Assembly: GCA_036172665.1 (NCBI GenBank)
Contig: CM069877.1
Coordinates: forward strand, 22,593,001 to 22,657,000
From: Prosopocoilus inquinatus
Taxonomy: Eukaryota > Arthropoda > Insecta > Coleoptera > Lucanidae
Reading direction: 5' to 3'
Length of the DNA: 64,000 nt
The notes under the pieces were generated by a model. It was not told the DNA's origin, ran no database searches, and worked only from the letters and a program-made list of their open reading frames with translations. Positions 1-11,160 of this stretch are shown one piece after another; the stretch's first letter is position 1; each line of letters opens with the position of its first letter. A program made the translations under genes and the position numbers.

Positions 1-209
1 TAACTTTGATGTGAGATACGAAGTTCTCGGACGCAGCTGAAGCTAGAAATAGTTTTAAACGAAACAACACGCATTAGCGTTGTTCCTGTGCTGTATCTAA
101 TCGATCCTTACTTATCTAACAGGTTATTTGACGTTTCGATGGACTCCAGTAACTCTGATGTGAGATACGACGTTTTCGGACGCAGCAGAAACTGGAAATA
201 GTTTTAAAC

Positions 210-235
210 GAAACAACACGTATTAGCGTTGTTCC
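210..235. other. Imperfect dyad (hairpin-capable), once per monomer
   Basis: In units reading CGCATTAGCG the arms are AACAACACGC and GCGTTGTT around a 4-nt ATTA loop. ACGC pairs with GCGT, and AACA pairs with TGTT across a two-base AC bulge. Pairing continues outward with one mismatch (GAA against TCC). Units reading CGTATTAGCG, such as this one, keep ACG/CGT and a larger loop. The element lies at unit positions 17-42 and recurs in nearly every monomer. Dyads of this kind are reported in several centromeric satellites; any role here is inferred. Confidence 0.6.
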
Positions 236-282
236 TGTGATGTATGTAATCGATCCTTACTCATCTATCATGTTATTTGACG

Positions 283-299
283 TTTCGATGGACTCTAGT
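283..299 (+). other. CENP-B-box-like motif, once per most monomers
   Basis: Unit positions 90-106 read TTTCGATGGACTCCAGT in the commonest form (here CTCTAG in place of CTCCAG). Aligned to the published 17-bp CENP-B core, NTTCG followed by four free bases, A, two free bases and CGGG, it keeps TTCG, the central A, and the first and last bases of CGGG, so 7 of 9 core positions. It misses the two inner G residues. About 11 of 17 bases match the human-type consensus. Monomer types reading GTTTGGATGG lose the TTCG. Binding by a CENP-B-like or transposase-derived protein is a hypothesis. Confidence 0.35.
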
Positions 300-1832
300 A
301 ACTCTGATGTGAGATACGAAGTTCTTGGGCGCAGCAGGAGCTGGAAATAGTTTTAAACAAAGCAACACGTATTAGCGTTGTTCCTGTGATGTACCTAATC
401 GATCCTTACTCATCTATCATGTTATTTTATGTTTGGATGGACTCCAGTAACTCTGATGTGAGATACAAAGTTTTTGGACGCAGCAGAAGCTGGAAATAGT
501 TTTGAACGAAACATCACGTATTAGCGTTGTTCCTGTGATGTATCTAATCGATCCTTACTTAGCTACTATGTTATTTGACGTTTCGATGGACTCCAGTAAC
601 TCTATGGTGAGATACGAAATTTTCGGACGCAGCAGAAGCTGGAAATAGTTTTAAACGAAACAACACGCTTTAGCGTTGTTCCTGTGATGTATCTAATCGA
701 TCCTAACTCATCTATCATGTTATTTGGCGTATCGATGGACTCTAGTAACTTTGATGTGAGATACGAAGTTCTCGGACGCAGCTGTAGCTGGAAATAGTTT
801 TAAATGAAACAACACGTATTAGCGTTGTTCCTGTGATGTATCTAATCGATCCTTACTCATCTATCATGTTATTTTACGTCTGGATGGACTCCAGTAACTC
901 TGATGTGAGATACAAAGTTTTCGGACGCAGCAGAAGCTGGAAATAGTTTTAAATGAAACAACACCTATTAGCGTTGTTCCTGTGCTGTATCTAATCGATC
1001 CTTACTTATCTATCAGGTTATTTGACGTTTCGATGGACTCCAGTAACTCTGATGTGAGATACGACGTTTTCGGACGCAGCAGAAGCTGGAAATAGTTTTA
1101 AACGAAACAACACGTATTGGCGTTGTTCCTGTGACGTATGTAATCGATCCTTACTCATCTATCATGTTATTTGACGTTTGGATGGACTCCAGTAACTCTG
1201 ATGTGAGATACAAAGTTTTCGGACGCAGCAGAAGCTGGAAATAGTTTTAAACGAAACAACACGTATTGGCGTTGTTCCTGTGATGTATGTAATCGATCCT
1301 TACTCATCTATCATGTTATTTGACGTTTCGATGGACTCCAGTAACTCTAATTTGAGATACGAAATTTTCGGACGCAGCAGAAGATGGAAATAGTTTTAAA
1401 TGAAACAACACGCATTAGCGTTGTTCCTGTGATGTATCTAATCGATCCTTACTTATCTATCATGTTATTTGACGTTTCGATGGACTCTGGTAACTCTGAT
1501 GTGAGATACGAAGTTCTTGGGCGCAGCAGGAGCTGGAAATAGTTTTAAACAAAGCAACACGTATTAGCGTTGTTCCTGTGATGTATCTAATCGATCCTTA
1601 CTCATCTATCATGTTATTTTACGTTTGGATGGACTCCAGTAACTCTGATGTGAGATGCAAAGTTTTTGGACGCAGCAGAAGCTGGAAATAGTTTTGAACG
1701 AAACAACACGTATTAGCTTTATTCCTGTGATGTATCTAATCGATCCTTACTCATCTATCATGTTATTTTACGTCTGGATGGACTCCAGTAACTCTGATGT
1801 GAGATACAAAGTTTTCGGACGCAGCAGAAGCT

Positions 1833-2046
1833 GGAAATAGTTTTAAATGAAACAACACGCATTAGCGTTGTTCCTGTGATGTATCTAATCGATCCTTACT
1901 CATCTATCATGTTATTTGACGTTTCGATGGACTCTAGTAACTCTGATGTGATGTCGATCCTTACTTAGCTACTATGTTATTTGACGTTTCGATGGACTCC
2001 AGTAACTCTGATGTGAGATACAAAGTTTTTGGACGCAGCAGAAGCT
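1833..2046 (+). repeat. Monomer fused to a 65-bp remnant (84-bp deletion)
   Basis: The spacing between GGAAATAG landmarks is 214 bp rather than 298. The join reads CTCTGATGTGATGTCGATCC: the end of one unit (CTCTGATGTG) runs straight into the middle of the next (CGATCCTTACTTAGC). The identical join and the identical 214-bp length recur at 4124-4337. One deletion event followed by copying is the simplest reading. Confidence 0.85.
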
Positions 2047-3009
2047 GGAAATAGTTTTGAACGAAACAACACGTACTAGCAGTGTTCCTGTGATGTATCT
2101 AATCGATCCTTACTTAGCTACTATGTTATTTGACGTTTCGATGGACTCTAGTAACTCTATGGTGAGATACGAAATTTTCGGACGCAGCAGAAGCTGGAAA
2201 TAGTTTTAAACGAAACAACACGCATTAGCGTTGTTCCTGTGATGTATCTAATCGATCCTTACTCATCTATCATGTTATTTGGCGTTTGGATGGACTCCAG
2301 TAACTTTGATGTGAGATACGAAGTTCTCGGACGCAGCTGTAGCTGGAAATAGTTTTAAATGAAACAACACGTATTAGCGTTGTTCCTGTGATGTATCTAA
2401 TCGATCCTTACTCATCTATCATGTTATTTGACGTTTCGATGGACTCTAGTAACTCTGATGTGAGATACGAAGTTCTTGGACGCAGCAGGAGCTGGAAATA
2501 GTTTTAAACGAAACAACACGTATTAGCGTTGTTCCTGTGATGTATCTAATCGATCCTTACTCATCTATCATGTTATTTGGCGTTTCGATGGACCCCAGTA
2601 ACTCTAATGTAAGATACGAAATTTTCGGACGCAGCAGAAGCTGGAAATAGTTTCAAACGAAACAACACGCATTAGCGTTGTTCCTGTGATGTATCTAATC
2701 GATCCTTACTTAGCTACTATGTTATTTGACGTTTCGATGGACTCTAGTAACTCTATGGTGAGATACGAAATTTTCGGACGCAGCCGAAGCTGGAAATAGT
2801 TTTAAACGAAACAACACGCATTAGCGTTGTTCCTGTGATGTATCTAATCGATCCTTACTCATCTATCATGTTATTTGGCGTTTCGATGGACTCCAGTAAC
2901 TTTGATGTGAGATACGAAGTTCTCGGACGCAGCAGAAGCTGGAAATAGTTTCAAACAAAACAACACGCATTAGCGTTGTTCCTGTGATGTATCTAATCGA
3001 TCCTTACTC

Positions 3010-4240
3010 ATCTATCATGTTATTTGGCGTTTCGATGGACTCCAGTAACTTTGATGTGAGATACGAAGTTTTTGGACGCAGCAGAAGCTGGAAATAGTTT
3101 TGAACGAAACAACACGTATTAGCGTTGTTCCTGTGATGTATCTAATCGATCCTTACTTATCTATCAGGTTATTTGACGTTTCGATGGACTCCAGTAACTC
3201 TGATGTGAGATACGACGTTTTCGGACGCAGCAGAAGCTGGAAATAGTTTTAAACGAAACAACACGTATTAGCGTTGTTCCTGTGATGTATGTAATCGATC
3301 CTTACTAATCTATCATGTTATTTGACGTTTGGATGGACTTTGATGTGAGATACGAAGTTCTCGGACGCAGCTGTAGCTGGAAATAGTTTTAAATGAAACA
3401 ACACGTATTAGCGTTGTTCCTGTGATGTATCTAATCGATCCTTACTCATCTATCATGTTATTTTACGTTTGGATGGACTCCAGTAACTCTGATGTGAGAT
3501 ACAAAGTTTTTGGACGCAGCAGAAGCTGGAAATAGTTTTGAACGAAACAACACGTATTAGCAGTGTTCCTGTGATGTATCTAATCGATCCTTACTTAGCT
3601 ACTATGTTATTTGACGTTTCGATGGACTCTAGTAACTCTATGGTGAGATACGAAATTTTCGGACGCAGCAGAAGCTGGAAATAGTTTCAAACGAAACAAC
3701 ACGCATTAGCGTTGTTCCTGTGATGTATCTAATCGATCCTTACTCATCTATCATGTTATTTGGCGTTTCGATAAATTCCAGTAACTTTGATGTGAGATAC
3801 GAAGTTCTCGGACGCAGCTGAAGCTAGAAATAGTTTTAAACGAAACAACACGCATTAGCGTTGTTCCTGTGCTGTATCTAATCGATCCTTACTTATCTAT
3901 CAGGTTATTTGACGTTTCGATGGACTCCAGTAACTCTGATGTGAGATACGACGTTTTCGGACGCAGCAGAAGCTGGAAATAGTTTTAAACGAAACAACAC
4001 GTATTAGCGTTATTCCTGTGATGTATGTAATCGATCCTTACTCATCTATCATGTTATTTGACGTTTGGATGGACTCCAGTAACTCTGATGTGAGATACAA
4101 AGTTCTCGGACGCAGCAGAAGCTGGAAATAGTTTTAAATGAAACAACACGCATTAGCGTTGTTCCTGTGATGTATCTAATCGATCCTTACTCATCTATCA
4201 TGTTATTTGACGTTTCGATGGACTCTAGTAACTCTGATGT
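3010..4240 (+). repeat. Segment duplicated at 5301-6531 (spacing 2,291 bp)
   Basis: The shortened 140-bp monomers at 3239 and 5530 lie exactly 2,291 bp apart. The monomer order around them matches from about 3010 to 4240, then diverges where one copy has GATGTGATGTCGATCC and the other GATGTGATACGAAG. The second copy is the start of the 7,568-bp HOR. A private cluster of three changes occurs at 3773-3776, where GGAC reads AAAT. Confidence 0.75.
3239..3378 (+). repeat. 140-bp monomer class (9-bp deletion), 15 copies
   Basis: The unit lacks CCAGTAACT, so GGACTCCAGTAACTTTGATG becomes GGACTTTGATG. The deletion lies between two ACT repeats, as replication slippage would produce. Starts of all copies seen: 3239, 5530, 8497, 13098, 16065, 20666, 25237, 28170, 32142, 36860, 42215, 43994, 48715, 53772 and 60310. 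Nearly all follow the unit ending ACGACGTTTTCGG (those at 32142 and 43994 follow the unit with GAAGTTTTTGG). All are followed by a TTTTACGTTTGG unit. The class therefore marks a conserved core cassette of the array. Confidence 0.9.
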
Positions 4241-4337
4241 GATGTCGATCCTTACTTAGCTACTATGTTATTTGACGTTTCGATGGACTCCAGTAACTCT
4301 ATGGTGAGATACGAAATTTTCGGACGCAGCAGAAGCT
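4124..4337 (+). repeat. Second copy of the 65-bp remnant fusion
   Basis: The same GATGTGATGTCGATCC junction as at 1833-2046 appears here, but the unit that follows is of the TATGGTGAG type instead of GATGTGAGATACAAAG. The junction was therefore copied into a different monomer neighbourhood, marking a recombination point close to 4240-4290. Confidence 0.85.
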
Positions 4338-5267
4338 GGAAATAGTTTTAAACGAAACAACACGCTTTAGCGTTGTTCCTGTGATGTATCTAATCGATCC
4401 TAACTCATCTATCATGTTATTTGGCGTATCGATGGACTCTAGTAACTTTGATGTGAGATACGAAGTTCTCGGACGCAGCTGTAGCTGGAAATAGTTTTAA
4501 ATGAAACAACACGTATTAGCGTTGTTCCTGTGATGTATCTAATCGATCCTTACTCATCTATCATGTTATTTTACGTTTGGATGGACTCCAGTAACTCTGA
4601 TGTGAGATACAAAGTTTTCGGACGCAGCAGAAGCTGGAAATAGTTTTAAATGAAACAACACCTATTAGCGTTGTTCCTGTGCTGTATCTAATCGATCCTT
4701 ACTTATCTATCAGGTTATTTGACGTTTCGATGGACTCCAGTAACTCTGATGTGAGATACGACGTTTTCGGACGCAGCAGAAGCTGGAAATAGTTTTAAAC
4801 GAAACAACACGTATTGGCGTTGTTCCTGTGACGTATGTAATCGATCCTTACTCATCTATCATGTTATTTGACGTTTGGATGGACTCCAGTAACTCTGATG
4901 TGAGATACAAAGTTTTCGGACGCAGCAGAAACTGGAAATAGTTTTAAACGAAACAACACGTATTGGCGTTGTTCCTGTGATGTATGTAATCGATCCTTAC
5001 TCATCTATCATGTTATTTGACGTTTCGATGGACTCCAGTAACTCTAATTTGAGATACGAAATTTTCGGACGCAGCAGAAGATGGAAATAGTTTTAAATGA
5101 AACAACACGCATTAGCGTTGTTCCTGTGATGTATCTAATCGATCCTTACTTATCTATCATGTTATTTGACGTTTCGATGGACTCTGGTAACTCTGATGTG
5201 AGATACGAAGTTCTTGGGCGCAGCAGGAGCTGGAAATAGTTTTAAACAAAGCAACACGTATTAGCGT
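4257..5267 (+). repeat. Copy of 560-1570 (spacing 3,697 bp)
   Basis: The rare landmarks ATCCTAACTCATC (701 and 4398) and CACCTATTAG (962 and 4659) are both 3,697 bp apart. Units between them, including GTGACGTATG and the TGGTAACTC unit with TTCTTGGGCGC, appear in the same order. One visible difference is AGAAACTGG at about 4926 against AGAAGCTGG in the first copy. Homology ends near 5270, where the 7,568-bp HOR begins. Confidence 0.75.
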
Positions 5268-6414
5268 TGTTCCTGTGATGTATCTAATCGATCCTTACTC
5301 ATCTATCATGTTATTTGGCGTTTCGATGGACTCCAGTAACTTTGATGTGAGATACGAAGTTTTTGGACGCAGCAGAAGCTGGAAATAGTTTTGAACGAAA
5401 CAACACGTATTAGCGTTGTTCCTGTGATGTATCTAATCGATCCTTACTTATCTATCAGGTTATTTGACGTTTCGATGGACTCCAGTAACTCTGATGTGAG
5501 ATACGACGTTTTCGGACGCAGCAGAAGCTGGAAATAGTTTTAAACGAAACAACACGTATTAGCGTTGTTCCTGTGATGTATGTAATCGATCCTTACTAAT
5601 CTATCATGTTATTTGACGTTTGGATGGACTTTGATGTGAGATACGAAGTTCTCGGACGCAGCTGTAGCTGGAAATAGTTTTAAATGAAACAACACGTATT
5701 AGCGTTGTTCCTGTGATGTATCTAATCGATCCTTACTCATCTATCATGTTATTTTACGTTTGGATGGACTCCAGTAACTCTGATGTGAGATACAAAGTTT
5801 TTGGACGCAGCAGAAGCTGGAAATAGTTTTGAACGAAACAACACGTATTAGCAGTGTTCCTGTGATGTATCTAATCGATCCTTACTTAGCTACTATGTTA
5901 TTTGACGTTTCGATGGACTCTAGTAACTCTATGGTGAGATACGAAATTTTCGGACGCAGCAGAAGCTGGAAATAGTTTCAAACGAAACAACACGCATTAG
6001 CGTTGTTCCTGTGATGTATCTAATCGATCCTTACTCATCTATCATTTTATTTGGCGTTTCGATGGACTCCAGTAACTTTGATGTGAGATACGAAGTTCTC
6101 GGACGCAGCTGAAGCTAGAAATAGTTTTAAACGAAACAACACGCATTAGCGTTGTTCCTGTGCTGTATCTAATCGATCCTTACTTATCTAACAGGTTATT
6201 TGACGTTTCGATGGACTCCAGTAACTCTGATGTGAGATACGACGTTTTCGGACGCAGCAGAAACTGGAAATAGTTTTAAACGAAACAACACGTATTAGCG
6301 TTGTTCCTGTGATGTATGTAATCGATCCTTACTCATCTATCATGTTATTTGACGTTTGGATGGACTCCAGTAACTCTGATGTGAGATACAAAGTTCTCGG
6401 ACGCAGCAGAAGCT

Positions 6415-6561
6415 GGAAATAGTTTTAAATGAAACAACACGCATTAGCGTTGTTCCTGTGATGTATCTAATCGATCCTTACTCATCTATCATGTTATTTG
6501 ACGTTTCGATGGACTCTAGTAACTCTGATGTGATACGAAGTTTTTGGGCGCAGCAGGAGCT
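6415..6561 (+). repeat. 147-bp monomer class (2-bp deletions), four pairs
   Basis: Two kinds occur, always 445 bp apart: GATGTGATACG (missing GA) and GATACAGTTTTTGG (missing AA). Pairs start at 6415 and 6860, 13983 and 14428, 30954 and 31399, 62647 and 63092. A 147-bp unit is divisible by three, so the frame crosses into the next monomer and gives 86-codon open stretches at these places. This is a length coincidence, not evidence for a gene. Confidence 0.9.
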
Positions 6562-9500
6562 GGAAATAGTTTTAAACGAAACAACACGTATTGGCGTTGT
6601 TCCTGTGATGTATGTAATCGATCCTTACTCATCTATCATGTTATTTGACGTTTCGATGGACTCCAGTAACTCTAATTTGAGATACGAAATTTTCGGACGC
6701 AGCAGAAGATGGAAATAGTTTTAAATGAAACAACACGCACTAGCGTTGTTCCTGTGATGTATCTAATCGATCCTTACTTATCTATCATGTTATTTGACGT
6801 TTCGATGGACTCTGGTAACTCTGATGTGAGATACGAAGTTCTTGGGCGCAGCAGGAGCTGGAAATAGTTTTAAACAAAGCAACACGTATTAGCGTTGTTC
6901 CTGTGATGTATCTAATCGATCCTTACTCATCTATCATGTTATTTTACGTTTGGATGGACTCCAGTAACTCTGATGTGAGATACAGTTTTTGGACGCAGCA
7001 GAAGCTGGAAATAGTTTTGAACGAAACAACACGTATTAGCAGTGTTCCTGTGATGTATCTAATCGATCCTTACTTAGCTACTATGTTATTTGACGTTTCG
7101 ATGGACTCTAGTAACTCTATGGTGAGATACGAAATTTTCGGACGCAGCAGAAGCTGGAAATAGTTTTAAATGAAACAACACGTATTAGCGTTGTTCCTGT
7201 GATGTATCTAATCGATCCTTACTCATCTATTATGTTATTTGACGTTTCGATGGACTCTAGTAACTCTGATGTGAGATACGAAGTTCTTGGACGCAGCAGG
7301 AGCTGGAAATAGTTTTAAACAAAGCAACACGTATTAGCGTTGTTCCTGTGATGTACCTAATCGATCCTTACTCATCTATCATGTTATTTTATGTTTGGAT
7401 GGACTCCAGTAACTCTGATGTGAGATACAAAGTTTTTGGACGCAGCAGAAGCTGGAAATAGTTTTGAACGAAACATCACGTATTAGCGTTGTTCCTGTGA
7501 TGTATCTAATCGATCCTTACTTAGCTACTATGTTATTTGACGTTTCGATGGACTCCAGTAACTCTATGGTGAGATACGAAATTTTCGGACGCAGCAGAAG
7601 CTGGAAATAGTTTTAAACGAAACAACACGTATTAGCGTTGTTCCTGTGATGTATCTAATCGATCCTTACTCATCTATCATGTTATTTGGCGTTTCGATGG
7701 ACCCCAGTAACTCTAATGTAAGATACGAAATTTTCGGACGCAGCAGAAGCTGGAAATAGTTTCAAACGAAACAACACGCATTAGCGTTGTTCCTGTGATG
7801 TATCTAATCGATCCTTACTCATCTATCATGTTATTTGGCGTTTCGATGGACTCCAGTAACTTTGATGTGAGATACGAAGTTTTTGGACGCAGCAGAAGCT
7901 GGAAATAGTTTTGAACGAAACAACACGTATTAGCGTTGTTCCTGTGATGTATCTAATCGATCCTTACTTATCTATCAGGTTATTTGACGTTTCGATGGAC
8001 TCCAGTAACTCTGATGTGAGATACGACGTTTTCGGACGCAGCAGAAGCTGGAAATAGTTTTAAACGAAACAACACGTATTAGCGTTGTTCCTGTGATGTA
8101 TCTAATCGATCCTTACTCATCTATCATGTTATTTGGCGTTTCGATGGACCCCAGTAACTCTAATGTAAGATACGAAATTTTCGGACGCAGCAGAAGCTGG
8201 AAATAGTTTCAAACGAAACAACACGCATTAGCGTTGTTCCTGTGATGTATCTAATCGATCCTTACTCATCTATCATGTTATTTGGCGTTTCGATGGACTC
8301 CAGTAACTTTGATGTGAGATACGAAGTTTTTGGACGCAGCAGAAGCTGGAAATAGTTTTGAACGAAACAACACGTATTAGCGTTGTTCCTGTGATGTATC
8401 TAATCGATCCTTACTTATCTATCAGGTTATTTGACGTTTCGATGGACTCCAGTAACTCTGATGTGAGATACGACGTTTTCGGACGCAGCAGAAGCTGGAA
8501 ATAGTTTTAAACGAAACAACACGTATTAGCGTTGTTCCTGTGATGTATGTAATCGATCCTTACTAATCTATCATGTTATTTGACGTTTGGATGGACTTTG
8601 ATGTGAGATACGAAGTTCTCGGACGCAGCTGTAGCTGGAAATAGTTTTAAATGAAACAACACGTATTAGCGTTGTTCCTGTGATGTATCTAATCGATCCT
8701 TACTCATCTATCATGTTATTTTACGTTTGGATGGACTCCAGTAACTCTGATGTGAGATACAAAGTTTTTGGACGCAGCAGAAGCTGGAAATAGTTTTGAA
8801 CGAAACAACACGTATTAGCAGTGTTCCTGTGATGTATCTAATCGATCCTTACTTAGCTACTATGTTATTTGACGTTTCGATGGACTCTAGTAACTCTATG
8901 GTGAGATACGAAATTTTCGGACGCAGCAGAAGCTGGAAATAGTTTCAAACGAAACAACACGCATTAGCGTTGTTCCTGTGATGTATCTAATCGATCCTTA
9001 CTCATCTATCATGTTATTTGGCGTTTCGATGGACTCCAGTAACTTTGATGTGAGATACGAAGTTCTCGGACGCAGCTGAAGCTAGAAATAGTTTTAAACG
9101 AAACAACACGCATTAGCGTTGTTCCTGTGCTGTATCTAATCGATCCTTACTTATCTATCAGGTTATTTGACGTTTCGATGGACTCCAGTAACTCTGATGT
9201 GAGATACGACGTTTTCGGACGCAGCAGAAGCTGGAAATAGTTTTAAACGAAACAACACGTATTAGCGTTATTCCTGTGATGTATGTAATCGATCCTTACT
9301 CATCTATAATGTTATTTGACGTTTCGATGGACTCTAGTAACTCTGATGTGAGATACGAAGTTTTTGGGCGCAGCAGGAGCTGGAAATAGTTTTAAACAAA
9401 GCAACACGTATTAGCGTTGTTCCTGTGATGTACCTAATCGATCCTTACTCATCTATCATGTTATTTTATGTTTGGATGGACTCCAGTAACTCTGATGTGA

Positions 9501-11020
9501 GATACAAAGTTTTTGGACGCAGCAGAAGCTGGAAATAGTTTTGAACGAAACATCACGTATTAGCGTTATTCCTGTGATGTATCTAATCGATCCTTACTTA
9601 GCTACTATGTTATTTGACGTTTCGATGGACTCCAGTAACTTTGATGTGAGATACGAAGTTCTCGGACGCAGCTGTAGCTGGAAATAGTTTTAAATGAAAC
9701 AACACGTATTAGCGTTGTTCCTGTGATGTATCTAATCGATCCTTACTCATCTATCATGTTATTTGGCGTTTCGATGGACTCCAGTAACTTTGATGTGAGA
9801 TACGAAGTTCTCGGACGCAGCAGAAGCTGGAAATAGTTTCAAACGAAACAACACGCATTAGCGTTGTTCCTGTGATGTATCTAATCGATTCTTACTCATC
9901 TATCATGTTATTTGGCGTTTCGATGGACTCCAGTAACTTTGATGTGAGATACGAAGTTTTTGGACGCAGCAGAAGCTGGAAATAGTTTTGAACGAAACAA
10001 CACGTATTAGCGTTGTTCCTGTGATGTATCTAATCGATCCTTACTTAGCTACTATGTTATTTGACGTTTCGATGGACTCTAGTAACTCTATGGTGAGATA
10101 CGAAATTTTCGGACGCAGCCGAAGCTGGAAATAGTTTTAAACGAAACAACACGCATTAGCGTTGTTCCTGTGATGTATCTAATCGATCCTTACTCATCTA
10201 TCATGTTATTTGGCGTTTCGATGGACTCCAGTAACTTTGATGTGAGATACGAAGTTCTCGGACGCAGCAGAAGCTGGAAATAGTTTCAAACGAAACAACA
10301 CGCATTAGCGTTGTTCCTGTGATGTATCTAATCGATTCTTACTCATCTATCATGTTATTTTACGTTTGGATGGACTCCAGTAACTCTGATGTGCGATACG
10401 ATGTTTTTGGACGCAGCAGAAGCTGGAAATAGTTTTGAACGAAACAACACGTATTAGCAGTGTTCCTGTGATGTATCTAATCGATCCTTACTTAGCTACT
10501 ATGTTATTTGACGTTTCGATGGACTCTAGTAACTCTATGGTGAGATACGAAATTTTCGGACGCAGCCGAAGCTGGAAATAGTTTTAAACGAAACAACACG
10601 CATTAGCGTTGTTCCTGTGATGTATCTAATCGATCCTTACTCATCTATCATGTTATTTGGCGTTTCGATGGACTCCAGTAACTTTGATGTGAGATACGAA
10701 GTTCTCGGACGCAGCAGAAGCTGGAAATAGTTTCAAACGAAACAACACGCATTAGCGTTGTTCCTGTGATGTATCTAATCGATTCTTACTCATCTATCAT
10801 GTTATTTGGCGATTCGATGGACTCCAGTAACTTTGATGTGAGATACGAAGTTTTTGGACGCAGCAGAAGCTGGAAATAGTTTTGAACGAAACAACACGTA
10901 TTAGCGTTGTTCCTGTGATGTATCTAATCGATCCTTACTTATCTATCAGGTTATTTGACGTTTCGATGGACTCCAGTAACTCTGATGTGAGATACGACGT
11001 TTTCGGACGCAGCAGAAGCT

Positions 11021-11160
11021 GGAAATAGTTTTAAATGAAACAACACGCATTAGCGTTTTTCCTGTGATGTATCTAATCGATCCTTACTCATCTATCATGT
11101 TATTTGACGTTTCGATGGACTCTGATGTGAGATACGAAGTTTTTGGGCGCAGCAGGAGCT
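11021..11160 (+). repeat. Second 140-bp monomer class (independent 9-bp deletion)
   Basis: The unit reads GGACTCTGATGTG, lacking TAGTAACTC between two CTC repeats. This is a different deletion of the same size and nearly the same place as the 15-copy class. Copies start at 11021, 18589 and 58233. It always follows a GCGTTTTTCC landmark in the same unit, so the three copies are related by descent. Confidence 0.85.

Larger units (their letters stand above)
194..342 (+). repeat. Representative full-length 149-bp monomer
   Basis: This is the first monomer in the window complete with the canonical GG start, taking GGAAATAG as the arbitrary start. In order it holds the A-rich segment with AAACGAAACAACACG (about positions 9-27 of the unit), an imperfect dyad (17-42), the palindrome ATCGAT (about 56-61), a T/A-rich segment ATCATGTTATTTGACG, a CENP-B-box-like motif (90-106) and the closing GGACGCAGCAGG-type end. 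The consensus has 59 G+C of 149. Because 149 is not a multiple of 3, reading frames shift at each unit, which argues against coding function. Confidence 0.95.
1..966 (+). repeat. Tail of block R (R0), matching 33.8-34.8 kb
   Basis: Diagnostic monomers follow in the order seen at about 34200-34800: the AAACAAAGC unit, the ACATCACG unit with TATGGTGAG, then the unit with ATCCTAACTCATC (701 here, 34539 in R1, an offset of 33,838). The first 300 bp carry one monomer fewer than R1, with the AAGCTAG landmark at an offset of 33,689. They instead share the rare CTTATCTAACAGG and AGAAACTGG variants also seen at 6.1-6.3 kb and 30.6-30.8 kb. Confidence 0.75.
967..3760 (+). repeat. Block P, divergent copy P0
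   Basis: This block has the monomer order of the four P blocks between 34.8 and 54.8 kb, beginning with the ACACCTATTAGCG unit and including the GAGATGCAAAG unit at 1655 (35490 in P1). The offset is 33,835, then 33,621 after a 214-bp insertion (1833-2046). It differs from P1-P4 at shared sites, for example CAGGAGCTGG at about 2485 where all four others read CAGGGGCTGG. It is therefore an older relative rather than a fifth member of that expansion. Confidence 0.7.

Noticed and set aside
56..120. ATCGAT palindrome as a functional protein-binding site
   Set aside because: It recurs once per unit simply because the unit recurs. It is lost in some copies (CTAAACGATCC near 30260, 31600, 43450 and 63290) with no sign of constraint. 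It is useful only as a landmark.
31..300. Pol III A/B-box-like sequences (TAGCGTTGTTCCTG and GTTTCGATGGAC), suggesting a tRNA-derived SINE
   Set aside because: Both miss key consensus positions, there is no tRNA-like fold or poly(A)/T terminator, and the tandem 149-bp layout is not that of a dispersed SINE.
6458..7163. Open reading frames of 61-86 codons, for example at 1655-1840, 6458-6718, 6903-7163, 21743-21967 and 35490-35675
   Set aside because: All are satellite monomers read through by chance. They occur only where a deletion makes the unit a multiple of three (147 or 111 bp) or where a point change creates ATG (GAGATGCAAAG). They lack a plausible start context and any known domain, and their predicted peptides are the same monomer read twice.
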